A model generated the notes under the pieces. It made no database searches. It was not told where the DNA came from and saw only the letters and a program-made list of their open reading frames with translations. From contig JAPYTQ010000001.1 of the NCBI GenBank assembly GCA_029941905.1, forward strand, positions 1-64,000: a DNA stretch of 64,000 bases, in the 5' to 3' direction. Positions 14,689 through 23,963 of this stretch are shown here, piece after piece. The position numbers and the translations under genes are program-made. The stretch comes from JAHRVQ01 sp029941905. GTDB lineage: Bacteria; Pseudomonadota; Gammaproteobacteria; Pseudomonadales; Azotimanducaceae. Within the stretch, counting starts at the first letter, position 1, and each line of letters starts with the position of its first letter.

Positions 14689-16824
14689 ACCAGGTTCGCC
14701 CACACCCGTCGGTTCGGTTCCGCTATCTATAATGATGACATCTACCGCAGGTGCTTCGTTCATCCGCAAAATAGGATAGTCATGGAAATTACTTTCTTTG
14801 AAAGCACCCTGTTCCAACTCAAGGTTGCCATGTAGCGTGGCAGTGAGACCGTACATGACGGCACCTTCCATTTGTGCCCTGACAATATCCGGGTTAACAG
14901 CAATACCACAATCAACAACACATGTGACCTTGTGCACCTTAATCTGGTTGTTTTCGACCGATACTTCGGCGATTTCGGCAACATCAGTCGCAAATGAATG
15001 ATGCGCCGCGAATCCGAGATAACGGCCCGCTGCAGGTTGCATTTTTTTCATCACGTCACCGGCAACCTTGATAACGTTATTGAACCTTGGCTTTTTCTGG
15101 CTGTTTCGAAGGCGGAATTCAACCGGGTCCATACTGGCTTTTTCAGCCAGTTCGTCAATCATGCCTTCTTTGGCGAAGGCGGTATAGGAATGACCTACAG
15201 AACGCCAGAATGTCAGCGGAACATCATGGTCCACGGTAGCATGATTCACAATGGTATTATTAAAGTCATAGTCCTCACAGATCCCCTCGATACTGGTGGG
15301 GTCCACCAACCAGCCTTTGAAGGTGTCCGTGGAAAGACCAACCATGAAATCTATGGTGCCATCACCCAACCCGGGGAATAATCCTGGCATCATGTTTTGC
15401 AGTGTGCGCGGCGTAATGTTGCCGCCGACGCGTTTCGCCTGCCAGGCAGTGATATCACCCTCTGAATTAACACCTGCCCTGATCTTCATTAGTGAGGCAG
15501 GTCGGTATACGCCGTGCCGGATATCGTCCTCCCTCGACCACAGAAGATGAATAGGTTTGCCAGTGGCAACTGCGACTTCTGTTGCTTCAATGATATGTGT
15601 AAGGGTACCGCGACGACCGAATGCACCACCCAGATAAGTATTGTGTGAACGCACCTTCTCAATTGGAATGCCTGAAAAACGTGATACCAGTCCTCTCGCC
15701 ATTCCGACACCCTGGGTGCCAGACCACACATCGGCTTCACCATTTTCGATGCGGACCACAGAATTCATCGGTTCCAGGGGCGCATGTGCCAGATAAGGAG
15801 CCCAATATTCACTTTCGACGACCTCTTGCGCCATCGCAAAGCCTGCGTCCAGATCACCTGTCTCCGTATCAACCAGGCCTTCATCATTTTTCATGGCTGC
15901 ATCGTAGTCGCTGCGAATCCGGGCGGTGTTAACCTTTGCCAGCGCGACTTCTTCCCATGCCGGATTGAGTTTCACAGCGGCGGTTTTGGCTTGCCAATAT
16001 TTTTCTGCAACCACCGCAATGCCGCTGGAGATCTCTACAACATCAGTAACGCCCGGCATATTCTGCGCAAGGGCTTTATCAACTGAAACAAGTTTTGCAC
16101 CGGCAACCGGTGATCGCCTGACGACTGCATGGTGCATTCCGGGTATGTCAATATCTATGCCGTATTCTGCAGTGCCAGTTGACTTTATTATCGCATCGAT
16201 GCGGGAAAAATCATGGCCAATGTATTTGAATTCAACGTCAGTTTTCAATGGCGCGGATTCAGGTGCCGTTAGCGTGGCTGCAGTGGCAACGAATCTTCCG
16301 TAAGCATGATGTTCGCCATTACTCACTACATGCGCTCTGTCAGTACTCAAGGTGTTTCGGCTAACGCCCAGATCCTTTGCCGCTGCATCGAGGAGTAAGC
16401 CGCGCACATTCGCACCAGCCTGGCGAAGCTGCAGGAAATGGGCTTTGATTGAACTGCTGCCTCCTGTCATCTGCACGCCAAAGTCAGGGTTATTGTAATC
16501 ACTGTGGGCACCTGCGAAGGCGATGTCGAGATCCGCAGGGTGGATATCGAGTTCTTCACCGATTAATGTGCCAAGCCCTGTTGTCACACCCTGACCCATT
16601 TCGTCTCTGGGACAATAAAACTTAATCTTGTTGTCCGGCGTAATCTGTAAAAAAGCATTCGGAACCAAGCCGCCCTCAGCAAGCTCGATGGGAATTTCAC
16701 TGGACGAACAGCCTTCGATCGAAAAACCAATGACGAGGCCACCGCCCAGAATACCGCTGGTTTGGAGGAACTCTCTTCTGGATAGGCTTCTGGATACTCT
16801 TCTGGACAGATTAAAGATTTTCAT
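14602..16824 (-). CDS. Molybdopterin-dependent hydroxylase large subunit (IorB/xanthine dehydrogenase family)
   Basis: 740 aa. The N-terminus carries a Tat signal, SRREFLQTSG followed by a hydrophobic stretch, so it is predicted to be exported folded to the periplasm with its small subunit. Molybdenum-cofactor motifs are seen: YCPRDEMGQGVTTGLG, GGAFGRRG, TFWRSVGHSYTAFAKEGMID, and near the end GVGEPGLPPIAPA with the family's catalytic Glu. Such enzymes hydroxylate N-heterocycles or oxidise aldehydes with water as oxygen donor. ATGA overlap with the iron-sulfur subunit gene. The substrate cannot be told. Confidence 0.88.
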   Translation of the reverse strand: MKIFNLSRRVSRSLSRREFLQTSGILGGGLVIGFSIEGCSSSEIPIELAEGGLVPNAFLQITPDNKIKFYCPRDEMGQGVTTGLGTLIGEELDIHPADLDIAFAGAHSDYNNPDFGVQMTGGSSSIKAHFLQLRQAGANVRGLLLDAAAKDLGVSRNTLSTDRAHVVSNGEHHAYGRFVATAATLTAPESAPLKTDVEFKYIGHDFSRIDAIIKSTGTAEYGIDIDIPGMHHAVVRRSPVAGAKLVSVDKALAQNMPGVTDVVEISSGIAVVAEKYWQAKTAAVKLNPAWEEVALAKVNTARIRSDYDAAMKNDEGLVDTETGDLDAGFAMAQEVVESEYWAPYLAHAPLEPMNSVVRIENGEADVWSGTQGVGMARGLVSRFSGIPIEKVRSHNTYLGGAFGRRGTLTHIIEATEVAVATGKPIHLLWSREDDIRHGVYRPASLMKIRAGVNSEGDITAWQAKRVGGNITPRTLQNMMPGLFPGLGDGTIDFMVGLSTDTFKGWLVDPTSIEGICEDYDFNNTIVNHATVDHDVPLTFWRSVGHSYTAFAKEGMIDELAEKASMDPVEFRLRNSQKKPRFNNVIKVAGDVMKKMQPAAGRYLGFAAHHSFATDVAEIAEVSVENNQIKVHKVTCVVDCGIAVNPDIVRAQMEGAVMYGLTATLHGNLELEQGAFKESNFHDYPILRMNEAPAVDVIIIDSGTEPTGVGEPGLPPIAPAVASAIFAATGQRLRSLPLKLV

Positions 16825-17327
16825 GCCTTCACCTCATCGCTCGCGTTATAAGCCAAACCTTGCTCGTCATTATTAAGCTGCGCTACATTGAGAATCGCCT
16901 GTTTGATGCGAGGGTAGCAACCACACCGGCAGATATTGCCTGCCATGGCAGAATCTACTTCTGCTTCGGAGGGCTTTGGATTGTTCTTTAACAAGGTTGC
17001 CGCGGACATGATCTGCCCGGATTGACAGTAACCACATTGTGGCACACTGATATCTACCCATGCTTGTTGCAGTGGGTGCATATTTTCTGGTGAACCGATG
17101 CCTTCAATGGTTGTGATCTCTTTCCCCGCAATGGCAGAGATCGGCATCACGCAGGTTCTCTCAGCTTCTCCATCGATGTGCATGGTGCAAGCACCGCATA
17201 ATCCTGCACCGCAACCAAATTTAGACCCCTTCAGTTTGAAGGTATCCCTGACAACCCATAGAAGAGGTGTCTCGGGATCTTCATCCGTCTGCACAAGCTT
17301 GCCATTTAATTTGAATTCTATTGTCAT
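16821..17327 (-). CDS. (2Fe-2S) small subunit of molybdenum hydroxylase (IorA-like)
   Basis: 168 aa. Plant-type [2Fe-2S] ligands Cys39, 44, 47 and 59 (FGCGAGLCGACTMH...RTC) and the second cluster's Cys98, 101, 133 and 135 (QCGYCQSGQ; ICRCGC). It passes electrons from the molybdenum site to an acceptor. It is first in the two-gene unit and its stop overlaps the large subunit's start by four bases. A TetR gene lies 18 bp upstream on the same strand. Confidence 0.9.
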   Translation of the reverse strand: MTIEFKLNGKLVQTDEDPETPLLWVVRDTFKLKGSKFGCGAGLCGACTMHIDGEAERTCVMPISAIAGKEITTIEGIGSPENMHPLQQAWVDISVPQCGYCQSGQIMSAATLLKNNPKPSEAEVDSAMAGNICRCGCYPRIKQAILNVAQLNNDEQGLAYNASDEVKA

Positions 17328-17345
17328 TCGACTTCTCCAGGTGAG

Positions 17346-18002
17346 TTATTGACCACCACGGATGCCCCTGAGTATCCGACATGCGTTGGTGATGAATGTT
17401 TGATCTGATGTAAAAGCTTTCGCGAACTGTCGCACTTCATCCGGCAGCATGGCATCCGGCAGCATGGCATTTTCAAGTTTTAGCCCAGCACCCATCTGAG
17501 TGGTGCCCAACCAAAGAAATGTGAGTGATCGAACTGCATCGTAAGTTTGCGCAACCGATAATTTGAGCTTTGGAGCCAGTGCCTCGGCAAGTTCCGACAC
17601 TATGCGCAACATAATACGCTTGGCTTTAACAAGATTTTCCATAGAAACATTATGCTCAATCACGCTATCGAGTCTGGATAGCAAAGGCAGTATGCCGTCC
17701 GCAGCCAGCGAATCGTTAAAACAATGCACGAATTGTTCATCCGTAGATTCTGAAATGACCTTTTCACTCAGTTCCTTACCCCACCGGACCATTTTTTCAC
17801 AACATAGCGCCAGCATGACGTCTTCACGGTTTTCAAAATAGAGATATAAGGTACCTTTAGCAACACCAGCCAAATCACCGAGTTTTGACATGGAAAAGGC
17901 TTCATAACCCACATCACAAAGATGCGAATTAGCTGAATCAAGAATAGATCTGCGCCGAAGTTGCTTCTGCTCTTCAGTCCTTGCCCGCCGCCTGTTGCTC
18001 AT
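17346..18002 (-). CDS. TetR-family regulator
   Basis: 218 aa from the ATG at 18002 (MSNRRRARTEEQK); an in-frame GTG at 18026 would add eight residues. The N-terminal helix-turn-helix is clear (YEAFSMSKLGDLAGVAKGTL, then YLYFENREDVMLAL). The C-terminal ligand domain is variable and holds a short DNA and peptide repeat (LPDAMLPDEV). It sits at the head of the molybdenum hydroxylase genes on the same strand, with two palindromes just upstream, so it probably represses itself and that operon. Confidence 0.88.
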   Translation of the reverse strand: MSNRRRARTEEQKQLRRRSILDSANSHLCDVGYEAFSMSKLGDLAGVAKGTLYLYFENREDVMLALCCEKMVRWGKELSEKVISESTDEQFVHCFNDSLAADGILPLLSRLDSVIEHNVSMENLVKAKRIMLRIVSELAEALAPKLKLSVAQTYDAVRSLTFLWLGTTQMGAGLKLENAMLPDAMLPDEVRQFAKAFTSDQTFITNACRILRGIRGGQ

Positions 18003-18032
18003 TGTTTTTGGCAAAACCTTGTCCACATTTAA

Positions 18033-18070
18033 CTGACTGCTGGTCAGTAGTGTAAATGACTACCGGTCAT
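18033..18070. promoter_or_regulatory. Two TetR-type operator palindromes
   Basis: CTGAC-TGCTG-GTCAG (18033-18047) and ATGAC-TACCG-GTCAT (18056-18070) are two 15-bp sites with 5-bp arms and 5-bp centres. They share TGACT/GGTCA and are spaced 23 bp centre to centre, about two helical turns. They lie directly upstream of the TetR gene, fitting autorepression by two dimers on one face of the DNA. Confidence 0.65.
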
Positions 18071-18379
18071 TTGCAAAGGAAACCAATATTTTGGGCTCTG
18101 AAGTCAATCTCGGCTTACTAAGTCCGGGCTTCAGACGGGACCGTAGCTCAAATGGTCAGGCAATTGGCGATCAAGATCGAGTTGACCCGAATAACGACAG
18201 AGTAAAAATAGGTCGTAGAGAAAAAGACAGCTTGGGGTACGTTCCGACCAGGTGGCTAACATAGAGATCGTATGAATTCCTAATTTTGCTCATATGGACC
18301 CCAATCTGTAGTATCAGATCCATAAGAGAACAAGAAATTCCTAGATACGCAACATTGATCTAAAAGCCGGTTGAAGTTT
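18071..18379. other. Intergenic region with no gene seen
   Basis: About 309 bases between the TetR operators and the dehydrogenase gene. No open frame with coding character and no clear hairpin. A stretch near 18140 resembles the 5' part of a tRNA but has no T-arm or acceptor partner. Confidence 0.4.
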
Positions 18380-19249
18380 ATGTCAGAAAAAATCTTTGTT
18401 GTGGGTCTCGGAAACATGGGTGCCGCGCTGGCCAGAACATTGGTTGAAGCCGATTATCAGGTGACAGTCTGGAATCGTACCGGCTCCAAGGCCGAGGCGC
18501 TGATCAAGGAGGGTGCCTCACTCGCCAAATCTGTTGCTGAAGGGATATCCGCTAATGATCTTGTAGTGATCTGCCTTGGCACCTATGAAGATTCATTGAG
18601 CGCATTGAATCAATGTCCGAATCTTTCGGGTAAAACCTTGATTCAACTGACAACAGCCTCCGCCGACAATGCGAGAGACATGCAGAACTGGGTCCAGCAG
18701 AAAGGCGGTTTGTATCTGGACGGCGCTATCCTCTCATTCCCGAGTGAAATCGGAAGTCCGGAATGCACGTTACTGATGGCAGGAAGCGAGGTAGCCTGGT
18801 CGGCTGGTGAAACAATCGTAAAAACACTTGGCCCAGCGAGTCAGTACATGGGCGACAACATAGCAGCCCCCGCTGCGCTGGATTTTGCACTGATCTTACC
18901 CAGCCTCGCATTGATGATGGCTGTGATCCAGGGGATTCACACGTTAGAGGGTGCTGGTGTTTCAACAGAAACTTATGCCGGGATGGTCGCTCCACTGTTT
19001 GGAAGCTTTGGCCCAACGATCACCGACATGGCGATCAAAATTGAAAGCCAGGAATTCAGCGACACCGAGGCTTCCCTCGGGGTGTGGCAAGCCGCGATCG
19101 AACATGCATCCGCTAGTTTCAGAGCGGAGGGAAAAAATCTCGAATTCGCAGACGCTGTCAATGCCCTACTGACTAGTGCAGTCGCAGAGGGGCATGGCGC
19201 TGATGACCTGACGGCGCTCATCAAATACATGCGACAACCTTCTAGATAA
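18380..19249 (+). CDS. NAD(P)-dependent imine-reductase-like/beta-hydroxyacid dehydrogenase family protein
   Basis: 289 aa from ATG 18380 (a TTG at 18371 is in frame). Rossmann motif GLGNMG at residues 9-14 and NRT at 32-34, which favours NADPH. The second half is a long helical dimerisation region. Lys of the beta-hydroxyacid dehydrogenase active site is not evident; ALDFALI, with Asp, resembles the imine-reductase subgroup instead. Its likely role is reduction of a C=N or C=O bond in a small molecule. It converges with the phytanoyl-CoA dioxygenase gene with one base between the stops. Confidence 0.78.
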   Translation: MSEKIFVVGLGNMGAALARTLVEADYQVTVWNRTGSKAEALIKEGASLAKSVAEGISANDLVVICLGTYEDSLSALNQCPNLSGKTLIQLTTASADNARDMQNWVQQKGGLYLDGAILSFPSEIGSPECTLLMAGSEVAWSAGETIVKTLGPASQYMGDNIAAPAALDFALILPSLALMMAVIQGIHTLEGAGVSTETYAGMVAPLFGSFGPTITDMAIKIESQEFSDTEASLGVWQAAIEHASASFRAEGKNLEFADAVNALLTSAVAEGHGADDLTALIKYMRQPSR

Positions 19250-19250
19250 G

Positions 19251-20195
19251 TTAAATCTGACCCGAATGACCCGGCTCCAGCAGATTGTCAGCATCACGAC
19301 CTTTTGCCCAGCCAACTGTCGGACTGCTGCGATAACCGATAATCTGCCTCGCTTGTGTTGAGTATTTCCGTGCAACCTCTTGCGGTACAACAATGTACTG
19401 GTTTTCTTCCTGCCGGACCCAATCAGCAACATATGACGAGAAAAATCCGGTTCGGTTTTCGCTCGCTGAACTTTTCGCCGCCCCATGAAGCGAGCGCGAC
19501 AACCATAGAACAACCGAACCTTTCTTCATGACAGCCTGTGCAATCTCTTCTGGTTTGGCGAGCCGCTCCTCTGGCCAGTGTTGGCTGCCGGGAACCACAC
19601 GGGTTGCTCCGTTTTCCTCCGTAAAGTCCGTCCCAGCCCACATCGTTGAAACGATAAACTCGCGCATATCGAGGTTACCGACAAACGGCTGATAGATCGC
19701 ATTTTCTCGATGCAGAAACTGGTGGTCTTTGCGGCCAGCGCCAATCTCGAGCATGACACATGCGCCCACTGTGTAGTGATGACAGAACGGCAGATTCTTT
19801 TCATTTTTCCAAACCAGTTGTGTGCCACCATCGTCCAGGTGTTCAAACGACACCGGAGTGGACACCTCTTCCGCACTCTCTTGCTGTGCCATTGGTTGCG
19901 AGGGCTTAAGCACAGCGTCAATAATCTCGAGGACTTTTGGTTGAATTAACAATTTCTCAACAAAGGTAGGGCTTACCGCTGCGAGACCACCGACGGTGTT
20001 ATCACCTTCCGGCCAGAGGTCACTCGAGCCTTTTTGATCCTCAGCCGACACGGCATTTTCAACCTCGGAACGAATGACATCCATTGTCTCGCAAGGCATG
20101 AGTTCGCTGATGATCGCTCCGCCGTCTGTCACCAATGCAGCAGCGATCTCCGAGGTTTCAGCATCTGCTGAAAAGGTTGAAATATAACCAGACAT
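19251..20195 (-). CDS. Phytanoyl-CoA dioxygenase (PhyH)-family protein
   Basis: 314 aa from ATG 20195, preceded by AAAGGAG with good spacing; the open frame extends 26 codons upstream without a site. The double-stranded beta-helix core shows the iron ligands HRE (FLHRENAIY) and the distal His in SRSLHGAAKSS, followed by ENRTGFFSSY with the likely 2-oxoglutarate Arg. VVPGSQHWPEER is typical of PhyH. It is expected to hydroxylate a hydrophobic or CoA-linked substrate. The IS91-type element begins upstream of it. Confidence 0.82.
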   Translation of the reverse strand: MSGYISTFSADAETSEIAAALVTDGGAIISELMPCETMDVIRSEVENAVSAEDQKGSSDLWPEGDNTVGGLAAVSPTFVEKLLIQPKVLEIIDAVLKPSQPMAQQESAEEVSTPVSFEHLDDGGTQLVWKNEKNLPFCHHYTVGACVMLEIGAGRKDHQFLHRENAIYQPFVGNLDMREFIVSTMWAGTDFTEENGATRVVPGSQHWPEERLAKPEEIAQAVMKKGSVVLWLSRSLHGAAKSSASENRTGFFSSYVADWVRQEENQYIVVPQEVARKYSTQARQIIGYRSSPTVGWAKGRDADNLLEPGHSGQI

Positions 20196-20442
20196 CGTTT
20201 CGCTCCTTTTGTTAACTTCCGCAGAAGAATACACTGATAATATGAAGAATAAACAATCTGTTGCGGAAACCACGTTTATCGCTAACAGTGGTGTGCAATT
20301 ATCTTCACCGCCTAATACTCGGTTTTGGGTCTGATAGCCGCCATGGGACTAAACCGCTACGCGGTAGTAGAGCGCCAACTCTGGTGATGTCAATCCAAAA
20401 ATAATTCGATACAACTATTCAAGATGGGCCTGTCCTGTGTTG

Positions 20443-20466
20443 AGGTTTGGTTCCCCAACTAAACCT
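20443..20466 (+). repeat. Hairpin upstream of the IS-borne recombinase
   Basis: AGGTTT at 20443 and AAACCT ending at 20466, with GGTT/AACT between, pair into a roughly 10-bp stem with one G-T pair and a CCCC loop. It lies 20 bases before the recombinase start and could be a leader regulator or part of the element's end structure. Confidence 0.45.
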
Positions 20467-20486
20467 ACATCCACAGGAGTCAACCC

Positions 20487-21380
20487 ATGGCCCATTCTAA
20501 CAAATCTATCAGCCCATTACGCCAGCGCATGATCGAAGATATGTCACTTCGTAAGCTGTCGCCAAAAACACAGATTCAATACATTCGTGCCGTGGTGAAG
20601 CTGACCCGGTTCCTTAGTCGTTCACCCGGCACGGCAACCGCAGAAGACCTCCGACTTTTCCAACTGCACATGAGTGAAAATGGTGTGTCGAACACCACCA
20701 TCAATGCCACCCTCACCGGTTTGAGGTTTTTGTTTGGAATCACACTAGAGAATCCCGATGTCCTCAAGAAGACCAGTTCGGTTCATGTAGCGCGTAAACT
20801 GCCTGTCATTTTGAGTCCAGAGGAAGTCACCCAGATTCTCGATGCCGCCAGTAAGCCCAAGTACCATGCCGCACTCGCCGTTGCCTATGCGACCGGTTTA
20901 CGCTCCAGTGAGATCGTACAGCTGACCATGGCTGATATTGACAGTGACCGCATGATCATCCACGTCAACCAGGGCAAAGGAGACAAAGATCGTTATGCGT
21001 TGTTGTCACCAGAACTACTCAAGATATTACGCCAGTGGTGGCGTACGGCTTACGCGCAGGGAAAGATATTAAAGCGCGGCTGGCTGTTCCCCGGCAAAAA
21101 ACCTGACGTCCCGATGACCACCCGTCAACTCAATAGAGTTTGCCACTATGCCGTCAATAGCGCTGGCATTGACAAGCGAGTATCGCTGCATACTTTTCGG
21201 CATAGCTTTGCGACTCACCTGTTGGAACAGAAGGTGGATATTCGCATTATCCAGGTATTGCTCGGCCACAAGAAGCTCAATACAACAGCACTCTATAGCC
21301 AGGTTGCGACGGCAACATTGCAGGATGTGACCAGTCCATTTGATTCTCTGAAGCTGAAACCGCAGACCAATAAACAATAG
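20487..21380 (+). CDS. Tyrosine recombinase of the IS91-type element
   Basis: 297 aa, ATG preceded by CAGGAG. The N-terminal SAM-like core-binding domain (LRQRMIEDMSLRKLSPKTQ) is followed by the catalytic domain with all residues present: Arg in ATGLRSSEIV, Lys in GKGDKDRY, HTFRHSFATH (His-x-x-Arg), LLGHKKLNTT (His) and the nucleophile in ALYSQV. XerC/D-like integrases of this size accompany some IS91 elements, where they may resolve transposition products. The transposase gene follows two bases after its stop. Appears intact. Confidence 0.9.
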   Translation: MAHSNKSISPLRQRMIEDMSLRKLSPKTQIQYIRAVVKLTRFLSRSPGTATAEDLRLFQLHMSENGVSNTTINATLTGLRFLFGITLENPDVLKKTSSVHVARKLPVILSPEEVTQILDAASKPKYHAALAVAYATGLRSSEIVQLTMADIDSDRMIIHVNQGKGDKDRYALLSPELLKILRQWWRTAYAQGKILKRGWLFPGKKPDVPMTTRQLNRVCHYAVNSAGIDKRVSLHTFRHSFATHLLEQKVDIRIIQVLLGHKKLNTTALYSQVATATLQDVTSPFDSLKLKPQTNKQ

Positions 21381-21382
21381 CC

Positions 21383-22549
21383 GTGTCAGCGATCGAGGTC
21401 GCGGATATCTTCCGCGGCCATGGTCCTGCGTGGCGGAAAACACACGCGGGACACATTAGTCTTGATCAGCTCAAGGTCATGTCGGCGATTGAGCGTTGCC
21501 GTACGACTGAACTCGGTGGTCACCTGCTGTGTTGTAAGGACTGTGGTGAGATACAGATCGCCTACAACTCCTGCCGGAATCGACATTGTCCGAAGTGTCA
21601 GGCAACGGCTGCCCGGCGCTGGTTTGAAGCACGCCAGTTGGATCTCTTACCCGTGGATTACTATCACGTGGTCTTTACACTACCCGCACCGATTGCTGAT
21701 ATTGCTTACCAGAACAAGGCCGTCATCTACAACATTCTGTTTAAAGCTGCGGCGGAGACTTTACTGATTATTGCTGCCGATCCAAAACATCTTGGAGCAC
21801 AAATCGGTATCACCCTGGTACTGCACACCTGGGGATCTGCCTTAACCCATCATCCGCATGTCCATGGCATCGTGCCGGGCGGTGGGTTCTCAAAGGATCG
21901 CCAGCAGTGGATCTCTTGTCGATCAGATTATTTCCTGCCAGTACGTGTTCTGTCGCGACTGTTCCGGCGTTTGTTTCTCGAGAAGCTAAAGTGTGCTCAT
22001 CATACCGGGCAGTTGCATTTTTTTGGTCGGCACCAGGTGCTAGAAGATAAACAGCGATTTGCTGACTGGATTGAGCCACTGCGTAAACCTGAATGGGTGG
22101 TCTACGCCAAACGTCCGTTTGCTGGTCCGGCTTCTGTGTTGGCGTATCTTTCCCGCTATACGCACCGGGTTGCCATTGCCAACTCACGCATCATCAGTTT
22201 CGATGAGCGAGGTGTGACGTTCAAATACAAGGACTATCGTAACAAGCAGTATCTCAAGAAAACGATGACACTAACGGCGGATGAGTTTATCCGTCGTTTC
22301 CTCATTCATGTTTTACCGAGTGGCTTCCATCGTATCCGGCACTATGGCTTTTTAGCCAACGCGAAGCGAGTGGAGAATATTGAGCAGGCTCGAGAACTAT
22401 TCAATAGCGAAGCACCGCTGCCTGAAAAAGGGCCAGATGAGTTGACCGTCAGTACTTACATCTGTCGATTGTGTGCTGCACCCATGGTGATTATCGAGAC
22501 ATTTCCACCGTGCCATCCACCACGTGCTCCACCACAGCGAGCTGCATGA
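21383..22549 (+). CDS. IS91-family transposase (Y2 HUH)
   Basis: 388 aa, GTG start. An N-terminal zinc ribbon (CCKDCG...CRNRHCPKC) precedes the HUH nuclease motif HPHVH at 157-161 and the paired tyrosines Y255 and Y259 (AYLSRYTHR), which define two-tyrosine rolling-circle transposases. Length and motifs are complete, so the element may still be active. It works on single-stranded ends and can mobilise neighbouring DNA by one-ended transposition. Confidence 0.93.
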   Translation: MSAIEVADIFRGHGPAWRKTHAGHISLDQLKVMSAIERCRTTELGGHLLCCKDCGEIQIAYNSCRNRHCPKCQATAARRWFEARQLDLLPVDYYHVVFTLPAPIADIAYQNKAVIYNILFKAAAETLLIIAADPKHLGAQIGITLVLHTWGSALTHHPHVHGIVPGGGFSKDRQQWISCRSDYFLPVRVLSRLFRRLFLEKLKCAHHTGQLHFFGRHQVLEDKQRFADWIEPLRKPEWVVYAKRPFAGPASVLAYLSRYTHRVAIANSRIISFDERGVTFKYKDYRNKQYLKKTMTLTADEFIRRFLIHVLPSGFHRIRHYGFLANAKRVENIEQARELFNSEAPLPEKGPDELTVSTYICRLCAAPMVIIETFPPCHPPRAPPQRAA

Positions 22550-22933
22550 TGGTCAGTCGCATCGCACCTTCCTACTGTCGTTTGTTAACAGCAACGATAC
22601 CGCTTTGCACGAAACCTGGTTTAACGGGAAAATGGTCCTTCAACCACGAAAAAACCAATGCACAAAGTTCCATCAATCAACAAATAATCAGTACCTTTTG
22701 CACAATCGACAGCGTCAGCGTCATTACTTTGCACTCTCATCCAAGCCAAGTTGTTCTAATCCCCATAGCCTCGGCGCACGACATGAATCCAACTCCGCAC
22801 CCCGCGGTTTCCTCCCCTGGGGATTATCTGACGCCCGCTTCCTGATCTTTTGTGATTCGCTCAGTGTGTACCTGCGACCGCAGGCATCTGATAATCCTTA
22901 ACAACAGCAGCCTTTGAACTTGTATGACAGAGA
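22550..22933. other. Non-coding right flank of the IS91-type element
   Basis: 384 bases between the transposase stop and the redoxin stop. The open frames in it have no family resemblance and lack ribosome binding sites. It probably contains the element's origin end and its junction with host DNA. Confidence 0.4.
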
Positions 22934-23710
22934 TTAATTGACACCCGTACTTGCATAACCAAAAGCAGAGGCAACAACTCCGAGCACAAAGTCACTTTTT
23001 GCGTGACCACCAGCTCTATCAAGCACTCTACCAGTATCATCGAACTTGGGCGTGAGTCCAGTTGCCAGTTCACCTACAGGTCTATTTGTTTTGAGCCGTG
23101 TCAATACCTCTGAGACAACCTCTGGGTTATTCCACATACCTCGAAATGCAATATTCCCTTCAGGGCTAACAATGTAAACCATATTCGGCCAAGCACCATA
23201 AGATTGATGAACACTGCCAGTTAGCTCGTCGACCAGAACTGTTCGCGATTCAGGTTCTTCTGTGAGTAGCCGACTTGCTAAAGTGGACTTTTCTTGCTGA
23301 CTTGAATGAGACCCGATGAGCGACCCCGGATGTGCCTCCCTAACATAAATCGTTAGGAATGTTACGTCAGGATGGTCTTCAAGCACTGATCTCATCGGTT
23401 CTATCCGACTAATATATTGGGGGCAGGTTAAGCTGCCGGTTTCGAGCACGAGATAACTGCCCCGATAATCTGATAGCGAATGTTTGACTCCCTGCGTATC
23501 CAATAGTGTGAAGTCTTCGGCAGCGCTACCCACATCCGGCCCATTGAAGAATCCGTGGGAATATTGACTCGCAGAGAATTGCTCATAATTGTAGTCAGAC
23601 TTATCGGCGGTACGGTCGTGAAAGATCACCATTATCACAAACGCAAGCGGGATAATGGCGAGGCCCGTCATTACTTTAATTAGTTTCATCATAGTCTCAT
23701 TCTTGTCCAT
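22934..23710 (-). CDS. Membrane-anchored deiodinase-like/redoxin-fold protein (Cys form)
   Basis: 258 aa from ATG 23710; an ATG at 23692 is an alternative. The N-terminal membrane anchor is LIKVMTGLAIIPLAFVIMVI. The thioredoxin-fold region matches the iodothyronine-deiodinase-like family: VLETGSLTCPQYISRIEPM, with Cys96 where animal deiodinases have selenocysteine, then TFLTIYVREAHP, and YGAWPNMVYIVSPEG near the end of the fold. Bacterial relatives probably act as thiol peroxidases or reductases; deiodination is not implied. It is isolated between the mobile element and the integrase remnant and may be cargo. Confidence 0.72.
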   Translation of the reverse strand: MDKNETMMKLIKVMTGLAIIPLAFVIMVIFHDRTADKSDYNYEQFSASQYSHGFFNGPDVGSAAEDFTLLDTQGVKHSLSDYRGSYLVLETGSLTCPQYISRIEPMRSVLEDHPDVTFLTIYVREAHPGSLIGSHSSQQEKSTLASRLLTEEPESRTVLVDELTGSVHQSYGAWPNMVYIVSPEGNIAFRGMWNNPEVVSEVLTRLKTNRPVGELATGLTPKFDDTGRVLDRAGGHAKSDFVLGVVASAFGYASTGVN

Positions 23711-23781
23711 CCTGCCCGGACATTGCAAGGGCGAGCTTGCGGGAGCATTGCAATCGACCGTTGTTATGCTACTCGCTGACC

Positions 23782-23808
23782 TTCTGGTCGTTCTGGTCGT
23801 TCTGGTCG
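23782..23808. repeat. 9-bp tandem repeat
   Basis: Three perfect copies of TTCTGGTCG in the non-coding stretch upstream of the redoxin gene. No function is evident. Confidence 0.75.
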
Positions 23809-23963
23809 TTATCTATGATTGACGTACACGTGGTCCGGCATCCTTATTGGCTTTTCACGGGTGATATGCAGTTTCATAACTGGCAGCAATGGGTCGATAA
23901 CAGTCTTTTTAGGACTTGAACTCAAGCGATGATTCTTGTCTGCTATCGAAGGGTAAGCGGCGC

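Larger units (their letters stand above)
20300..22850 (+). mobile_element. IS91-type element with accessory tyrosine recombinase (ends approximate)
   Basis: Two adjacent genes, a tyrosine recombinase and a Y2 HUH transposase, form the core (20487-22549). About 190 bases before and 300 after are non-coding and presumably hold the rolling-circle origin and terminator ends. A hairpin at 20443-20466 lies just before the recombinase gene. IS91 elements make no target duplication, and no border could be fixed by eye, so the limits given are rough. Confidence 0.7.

Noticed and set aside
18135..18215. tRNA-like 5' sequence (GTAGCTCAAATGGTCAGG)
   Set aside because: No matching acceptor 3' strand and no T-loop at the right distance.
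22471..22901. Two overlapping open frames after the transposase
   Set aside because: Low-complexity translations without start signals; more likely element end sequence.
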